Assembly (NCBI GenBank): GCA_018398765.1
Contig: JAHBMJ010004847.1
Coordinates: forward strand, 29,866 to 64,865
From: Chromera velia
Taxonomy: Eukaryota > Sar > Chromeraceae
Length of the DNA: 35,000 nucleotides
Direction: 5' to 3'
Shown: piece after piece, positions 29,438-35,000 of the stretch
Layout: each line of letters begins with the position of its first letter
Position numbering within the stretch: position 1 is the first letter of the stretch
Program-made: the position numbers and the translations under genes
The notes under the pieces: generated by a model
Seen by the model: only the letters and a program-made list of their open reading frames with translations
Told to the model about the DNA's origin: nothing
The model's database searches: none

Positions 29438-31600
29438 ATGAGAGGCAGACTTCTTTGTGCAGTCAGCCTGCTCTCCATCTTCCTCACGAGAGGAGATCTC
29501 AGCACTACGGCTGATCAAAGCCGTGAGCTTGCAGCTGAGCAGGAGAAGCGCTTCATCGTTCGGCTGGTCAACACCAAAGCCAATACCACCTCCTCCGCAG
29601 TCTCTTCTTCAAATGGCACCCAGCAGGCAGTGGAGAACACGACTGATAGCAACTCGACAAGCACAGTTCCGGCGACCCTCCTGATGCATGAAGCAACCAG
29701 CCATGGGAGTTTCCACCTTCTCACTGCATCAGAGTTGGAGGAAATGACTCAGCAGGGGCTCGTCGAAGCCTATGAAGAGGACGAGGTCAGTTCCCATTCT
29801 TTGTGTCTTCGCGCAGTCATCTGTTTTCCGTTTGTGATTCTCCCTCCCTTCATCTTTCCCATCTATCCCTCTCGTGACTGCAGGAATTCTCCCTGGATCC
29901 TCTCGAGACCCCCGAACAGACCTTCCAGTCGGATTTCGGACATCAAGAAGAGGGAGAGGGGCAGAGGCGACGGTTGAGGAGAGGGCGAGTTTTGCAGGAT
30001 GCCATCACAGAGAGCACCACAGTGACCTCCCCTCCCTTGAACGGCCTTGACAGAATTGATCAGGAGAACCTTCCCCTTTCAGGAACGTACAGCTACCTTC
30101 CAGCAGCATCAGGAGAGGGAGTGCACATTTATGTGATTGACACAGGGGTGCGCACGACTCATCAGGAATTCACGGGAAGAATCGGCACGGGGAGGAATTT
30201 CGTTTGCACATTCGGCGACTGCGATCCCGCCAATGTTGAAGACTGCAACGGCCACGGAACGCACGTGGCGGGCACGGCGGGGGGCACAACAGTTGGAGTT
30301 GCTAAGCGAGCGATCATCCACCCCCTCCGTGCCCTCGGATGCAACGGCAGTGGCCGAGTGAGCAACGTCCTCAAAGCCCTCCAGTGGGTTCTTGACAATG
30401 CCGAATATCCTGCAGTTGTCGTAGCGTCTCTGGGAGGCAGCAGGAGTCAGTCGGTGAATGACGCGTTCAACGAGATGATGAATAACGGCATTCCCGCCAT
30501 TGTGGCTGCGGGGAACGACAACAAGGATGCGTGCAACTTCTCTCCCTCCTCTGCCAGCAACGTCGTGGCTGTCGGGTCCATCAACCCCACCTCAGACGGT
30601 CGCAGCTCCTTCTCTAACTTTGGAGACTGCGTTGACATCTTTGCGGCAGGCGACAGGGTGTACTCAGCTTGGGACACTGCGAACAACGCGTACGCAGTGC
30701 TTTCCGGGACCTCCATGGCAGCCCCCCACGTGGCTGGCGTGGTTGCCCGCATGCTCCAGGGGGAGGACAAGGGGAGCGCTGCAGACGTAACAAATGCAGT
30801 CGTGCAGTCTGCCTCCACGGCTTCCATTCAGGAGGCGGGTGAGGGGTCGCCTTCAAGGATTCTCTTCGCTGCACGTGAGTCGATGAGCCAATTCTTCTCT
30901 CTTTCTGTACGGCGCTGTGTGCTTTTTTTGACCACCTTTGCTGCCTTCTCTGCGCTCTCCGTTTTATTTTCTGCTTTCTGCTTTTGCCGTCGACAGACTG
31001 TCTTCTGCGAAATGCGTTCCATCAAGCTTCATCGCTCCTTTCACTTCTCCCTTCTCCCTCTCTTTTGTGTGTGCAGCCACTGCAACAGGTTCGGACATCA
31101 ACGAGAGAAACAAGGACGACACGGGAGACTCGGGAGATGACCACCAGCCGTCTCCCTGGCTGATCGCTCTCTACGTCCTCTCTGCTGCTGCCGCTCTGGC
31201 TTTGGCGATTCTCATCTTCGTCTGTTGTTTCCGTTGCTGTTCGAGAAAGAGGGAGGCGAGGAGGCAGAGGGCTGCCAACAAGTCCGACGAGTTGCCTCGT
31301 GTTGTGGTTCACGCTCCTTCCCCTCACGCACCGTCAGCCACAAGTCCCATCAGCCCATCGCAGCAGAAGAGATACACTCACGCCCAGAACAACCTTCCTC
31401 GTCCTCCTGCACAGCCTCTCCCGTCTCCTTCTGCACCCCCACTCTGGCAAGACTTTACTTCTCTTCAGAGACCACAACCCCAAAACGTTCAGTATGCATA
31501 CCCACCTGTGTATCAGCAGCAGCAGCAACAGATTCCTGCTGCTGCACCGACAGGCAGGGACAGGCCGGTGGGGGTGGTGGCTCCTGTCTACATGGCATGA
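29438..31600 (+). CDS. Type I membrane subtilisin-like protease (S8A), 3 exons
   Basis: The exons are 29438-29785, 29884-30874 and 31077-31600, giving 620 aa. The product starts with a signal peptide (MRGRLLCAVSLLSIFL). An I9-type propeptide follows (KRFIVRLVN ... ASELEEMTQQGLVEAYEEDE) with a Ser/Thr/Asn-rich insertion. A basic stretch (RRRLRRGR, about 144-151) is a likely processing site. The catalytic residues are Asp202 (HIYVIDTGVR), His240 (CNGHGTHVAGTAGG), oxyanion Asn327 (AAGNDN) and Ser393 (SGTSMAAPHVAG), so the active site is complete. Paired cysteines and the motif spacing are closest to proteinase K-like subtilisins. After the catalytic domain come an acidic linker, a transmembrane helix at about 474-497, a basic stop-transfer (RCCSRKREARRQR) and a Pro/Gln-rich cytosolic tail of about 120 aa containing YAYPPVYQQQQQQIP. 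It has no P-domain, although its divergent neighbour has two. A secretory-pathway or surface location is inferred. Confidence 0.88.
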
Positions 31601-32690
31601 TGTGGATCTGTGGAGACGCTGCATCATGCATTGAATTGTCCGACAGTTTCAGTTCCTTCTCCAGCCCCGTCTCCTTGTGAGCTGTAGTGGATGGTCTGTT
31701 TAGGCGTCTGTTTTTTTGTTTAAGTAAGTGCCTTCGATTGTTTTCGATTTGCTTGTTGGAGGGCCGAAACGGACGGCCCGACGGTTTGTTTACTCTTTTC
31801 GCTCTGGGAGCTTTCTTCTCTCTTCCCGTAGTCAATGAAACGATCGCACGTGAAGGGAAGAAATCTCTTTTACATTTGTACAGAGACAAAAAAAGGTTGA
31901 CTTGCTGCTTGTGGAGATGAATGCATGTGAAGTGACTGGGTGGGTGGGAGTCTTGAGAAAAGAAATGAAAGATCGAATTGTCGGGCTCCCATGTGATCGA
32001 GACAAGTTTGTGCTCGTCTCTTCTGGGATGCGGACGGAAGGGTTCTGTATTCGCTTTTTCGTCCCCAGTCTCTATCGAGCTCTTTTCGTGCCTGTGGAAA
32101 AACTTTAGCAAGTGATTGAGTGCTTTATTTGCGTGGTCGGCTTGTCATCCTTCCCCCCCTTCTTCCCTGGTTGATGGAGACGGGAAGGCACTTTAAAGGG
32201 GCAGTGGGTCCTCCGAGCCCTTCGCACACGTCGAGGGGTGAGGAGGAGACAGCTGCATGTGCGTAAGGGGGAGGTCTTGCAGTCAATACAGTGTCTGGGG
32301 CGTATGTCGGGCTTTCTCTGTCTCTCCACTGACGAGAAAGATGTGGTGAAGCTGAGTGTTGACTTCAAATGAGCCACTCAAGCATGTGGGACGACATTTC
32401 CCGTAGCCTGCATGGATGCTGGCGGCAGGTTGTCGAAATTGCACCCCCCGGTACGTAACTGTTTTCAATCGTACATGTTTTTGATAGTTTTTCTGCACCG
32501 GTGGGTCTGTACGGTAGACTGTACCGGCAGCTTTGACTTCGATCGACGAAAATGACCGGAACTTTCCCGGAAAGTTCAAATTGTTATCATTGCTGACTCG
32601 TCAGTATGAGTCCGACACTGAGTCACTGAGTCGTCACTTATTGTCATTAAGTGGTCGATTTAAAAAAATGTGTACCTAATTAAATATGTA
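31601..32690. other. Downstream flank of the subtilisin gene
   Basis: This stretch would contain the 3' untranslated region and then unassigned sequence. A long minus-strand open frame covering 31455-32111 overlaps the subtilisin tail antisense, has no recognisable features and is treated as a shadow. A perfect palindrome lies at 32559-32577. Confidence 0.45.
32559..32577. promoter_or_regulatory. 19-bp palindrome GAACTTTCCCGGAAAGTTC
   Basis: This is a perfect odd-centred palindrome containing the CTTTCC/GGAAAG half-sites also seen in the divergent protease promoter. It marks the edge between gene-island composition and the AT-rich repeat region. Confidence 0.45.
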
Positions 32691-32755
32691 TGATGATGAT
32701 GATGATGTATGGGGTTAAAGCCGGTAAGCCGTATAGACTCTGGCGGTATGCATTA
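32690..32755 (-). repeat. GAT-microsatellite-tailed repeat fragment A
   Basis: A GATGAT run is followed by GGGGTTAAAGCCGGTAAGCC and an ACTCTGGC word. The fragment resembles 34811-34862 (GCGGTTAAAGCCGGTGAGCC, then GCTCTGGC). Read on the minus strand, the conserved part precedes a CAT-type tail, like the 3' end of a retroelement. Confidence 0.55.
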
Positions 32756-33092
32756 ATTCCTAGATACATTTACTGAAAACTATCGGAACAGTTAGGCTAT
32801 TAGTTAGGCTAGTAGTCGATCAGGCTAACTGTGCATATAGTGATTAGTGATTAGTGATTAAAAAATAGCGAGGTCTAGAGCAAACTTTAGCCACTGAGGT
32901 GAAGTTTAATTAAAAGACCACGTTGTAACGTCGTTGTTGAAACCTCTTGGCAGTCTTGGCCCTGGGGCTGGTTCTGGGGTACTTGATCTACAGTCTAGCC
33001 TACTGTCTAGGCTACAGTCCAGGTTCACCCCAAGTTATGTACGGTTCAAGTTATGTACGGTTAGTGATCGCTAGGGTGATCGAGATTGATTG

Positions 33093-33146
33093 ATTGATTG
33101 ATTGATTGATATGTTCCGCCCTAGGGCCTTCCCGCTATGTCTATCT
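33093..33146 (-). repeat. Dispersed 54-bp repeat, copy 2
   Basis: Identical over 54 bases to 14635-14688, about 18.5 kb away. The ATTG run is longer here and the sequences diverge directly after CTATCT in both copies. Confidence 0.8.
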
Positions 33147-33252
33147 GTCATCAATCAAGGCTAACCGTGATGGTACTATCATGGTAGTCATTTTCTAAGT
33201 TTAGACTAGAGTTTAAACAATATGATGATGATGAGGAGGAGGAGGAGGAGAT

Positions 33253-33576
33253 GACTGAACCCGCGAGCCTTAGCGCCAGCCATGCGCTAGCCCTCATATC
33301 TCAATGGCAAAGGGCAGTCTATGAGCATTCAAGTCACATTGCAAAGCTATCTAGGAGCACGCTAGCGATTGTTCATCTATAAAACGGCTAGCCAAACTTT
33401 AGGACTGCTAGTAGCTAGCAAATTAAGCGCTGCATGCGTCCCAGGATATCTCCAGGATCGATAAGTCCGGTTCTAGGCATACATGCATTGTCATGCAGTA
33501 ATGAGGGAACTGGCCTTTTGGGCGTCCCTCTGAAGAAAAAGCGAGAAGTACCGCCTTACACGCTCCTTAGCCTGCC
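33253..33576 (-). repeat. Retroelement-like repeat, copy 1
   Basis: About 320 bases align with 34373-34649 in the same orientation with many substitutions and small gaps. Shared words include AATGGCAAAG, GAGCATTCAAGTCA, CTGGCCTTTTGGGC and CTAGCGATTG. Directly to the left is a GAT/GAG microsatellite (33222-33252). Read on the minus strand, this makes a body followed by a simple-repeat tail. Confidence 0.7.
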
Positions 33577-34372
33577 CTATCCCACTACCCCGTTGGGCTT
33601 CCTATGGCTTCTTGTCTTTTTCTATGGTCTGACACATACTTGTTCAATTAATATACGCTTCAATTGCCTATACCAGAGATTACTTAGTCTCTCATGCGGC
33701 ACCTCCGTTCCTAGTTCTGTTTGGATATAATTAAGCTGTCAGACGGTAAATCGGGTGATCAGTTAATTTTTATATACTTTTCTCTTCTATCACAATCAGT
33801 CACTGTCTTTGCAAACTGATTTAACCCCCCTGGCCCCCTTGGTTTGCTCGGGTTTGCTCCTCTTGACCTCTTTCAACAATACTAGCAACAATAATAATCA
33901 ATCCAGAATAAATTTGTTTAGAGATACAACACTGGCCGGACTTTGCTTTTACAGTCTGATCTAGCTGGCCATGAAGACTCAGCGGTGCTGTCATCCGTCC
34001 TGGAGGACCACTATATAAAGTAGTGCCAGTCTAATACTCTAGCTAGCACTTTATTCTATTGTTGTCCTCTAGACCTCTGTCTTTCTCAATCAGTTCATAC
34101 AATTGGCTGCTTCTCAGTACATCAGACTGATTGCATACTGATTACATACTTCTACGTATTGCTATCAATTAAAAATTTAACGTATGCAAAAATTATTTTT
34201 TTAAATACAGAGCTAGCTCGAGACTGTACATACGGCACGGCAAGATCTGCACCACTTTGGTCCCTTAGTGCTCACGTGCACCGCCATAAACAGACTAATT
34301 AAAAAAGAATAGGTGTTTACAATCAATGCAATCAATGTGTAATCATTATGCTATGATTGAATGATGATGATG

Positions 34373-34649
34373 TGACTTAACCCGCCAGCCATTGTGTCCT
34401 AATGGCAAAGAGCAGTCTGTGAGCATTCAAGTCATATTGCAAAGCTAGGAGCATGCTAGCTAGCGATTGCTCACCTAAAGCGGCCGAACTTTAGAACTAT
34501 ACTTAGTCTAGCTAGCAAAGCACTGCACCCCAGGATCGATCAGTCTGGTCTTAGCCTTGTAGGCATACAACAATGAGGGCAGTGGCCTTTTGGGCATTCC
34601 TCTAAAGAAGAAGCAAGAAGTACTGTCTTACAAGCTCCTTGGCCTGCCC
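34373..34649 (-). repeat. Retroelement-like repeat, copy 2
   Basis: This is the second, diverged copy of the family at 33253-33576. It has its own GATGAT microsatellite at 34361-34372 and the end motif ACTTAACCCGCCAGCC. No convincing reading frame runs through both copies. Confidence 0.7.
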
Positions 34650-35000
34650 CACTTGGCCTGCCCCACCCCTTTAGCTCCCGCTACCCCATGCTACGGTGTA
34701 ACCCCCCCCTCAGGCTACCTCCAAGGCTCTGAGTCTGAGACTCTCTCTCTGTCGTGATACACCTCAGAGTCTTCTAAAGGCTAAGATAGAATCACTCTGT
34801 AGGGCTTATGAATGAATTGAGGCGGTTAAAGCCGGTGAGCCACCACTTAGGCTCTGGCCAACCATGGGGTATGACATGCAATGTTGGTTTCAAATTGTTA
34901 ACCTAGTGCATTGACCTATTTACACATGACAACATGAACTCACGCCAACTTGGCTACACACTCCTCAACCGCCTTCATACCCGCCAGAGGCTAGAATGAA
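34650..35000. other. Window end, no gene seen
   Basis: Apart from the repeat fragment at 34811-34862 and a CT run near 34740-34752, I see no coding or structural feature here. Confidence 0.5.
34811..34862 (-). repeat. Repeat end fragment related to 32690-32755
   Basis: It shares GGTTAAAGCCGGT, AGCC and CTCTGGC at matching spacing with the fragment at 32712-32750. The two are about 2.1 kb apart in the same orientation. Confidence 0.5.

Noticed and set aside
7310..30919. 17-base identity between 7310-7326 and 30903-30919 (TTCTGTACGGCGCTGTG)
   Set aside because: Single short match with no extension or shared context. Probably chance, or too short to interpret.
31455..32111. Minus-strand open frame of 218 codons
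   Set aside because: It overlaps the well-supported subtilisin tail antisense, has no recognisable domain, and its composition fits a shadow of the Pro/Gln-rich coding exon plus its 3' flank.
33434..33730. Plus-strand open frame of 98 codons
   Set aside because: Lies within and beyond the retroelement-like repeat. The frame is not preserved in the second copy at 34373-34649.

Overview
This is a eukaryotic nuclear window, not prokaryotic. Its protein-coding genes are broken into short exons that join in consistent phase. I could reconstruct 25 introns; 23 of them end in GCAG. Compositionally balanced, intron-rich gene islands alternate with AT-rich, repeat-laden stretches that carry no genes. 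The gene style (intronic di- and tetranucleotide repeats, abundant TGCATGCA, protist polycystin-like and subtilisin proteins) suggests an alveolate-type protist, possibly a chromerid alga. That assignment is inference. No rRNA, tRNA or CRISPR array was recognised.

Layout. 39-539 (-) holds the last two exons of a gene that begins outside the reconstructed part. 541-4570 is AT-rich and gene-free, with an 837-bp non-autonomous TA/TIR transposon at 2528-3366. 4571-7014 (-) is one long decayed gene with 11 nonsense codons and about two frameshifts; it weakly resembles the Crinkler/RHS NTPase-effector class. 7927-14140 (+) is a 13-exon gene (785 aa) with five polycystin-1-like membrane segments, then two IQ motifs, a C2 domain and a Lys-rich tail. 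Several of its exon edges are duplicated inside its own introns. 14862-17922 (-) is a 3-exon orphan protein (724 aa). 18333-18402 is a strong hairpin. 18889-21833 (-) is a 4-exon Nudix/histidine-phosphatase fusion (505 aa). 21834-24392 is gene-free.

The right-hand gene island holds two divergently transcribed proteases. 24393-28749 (-) encodes a secreted trypsin/V8-like serine protease with two proprotein-convertase P-domains (872 aa). 29438-31600 (+) encodes a type I membrane subtilisin (620 aa). They share a 688-bp intergenic region that contains a perfect palindrome, an inverted TCCCGGAAAG pair and a GC-rich spike. 31601-35000 is downstream flank, then AT-rich DNA with at least two related retroelement-like repeat copies and several microsatellite-tailed fragments.

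The most notable signals are: the polycystin/IQ/C2 architecture; duplicated splice-site segments inside introns; 12 of 25 donors reading GTC instead of GTR; a GTCA microsatellite serving as a 5' splice-site array; the separation of subtilisin and P-domains into neighbouring divergent genes; and the Nudix-phosphatase fusion. All exon structures were derived by eye from reading frame, phase and splice signals; no transcript evidence was available.
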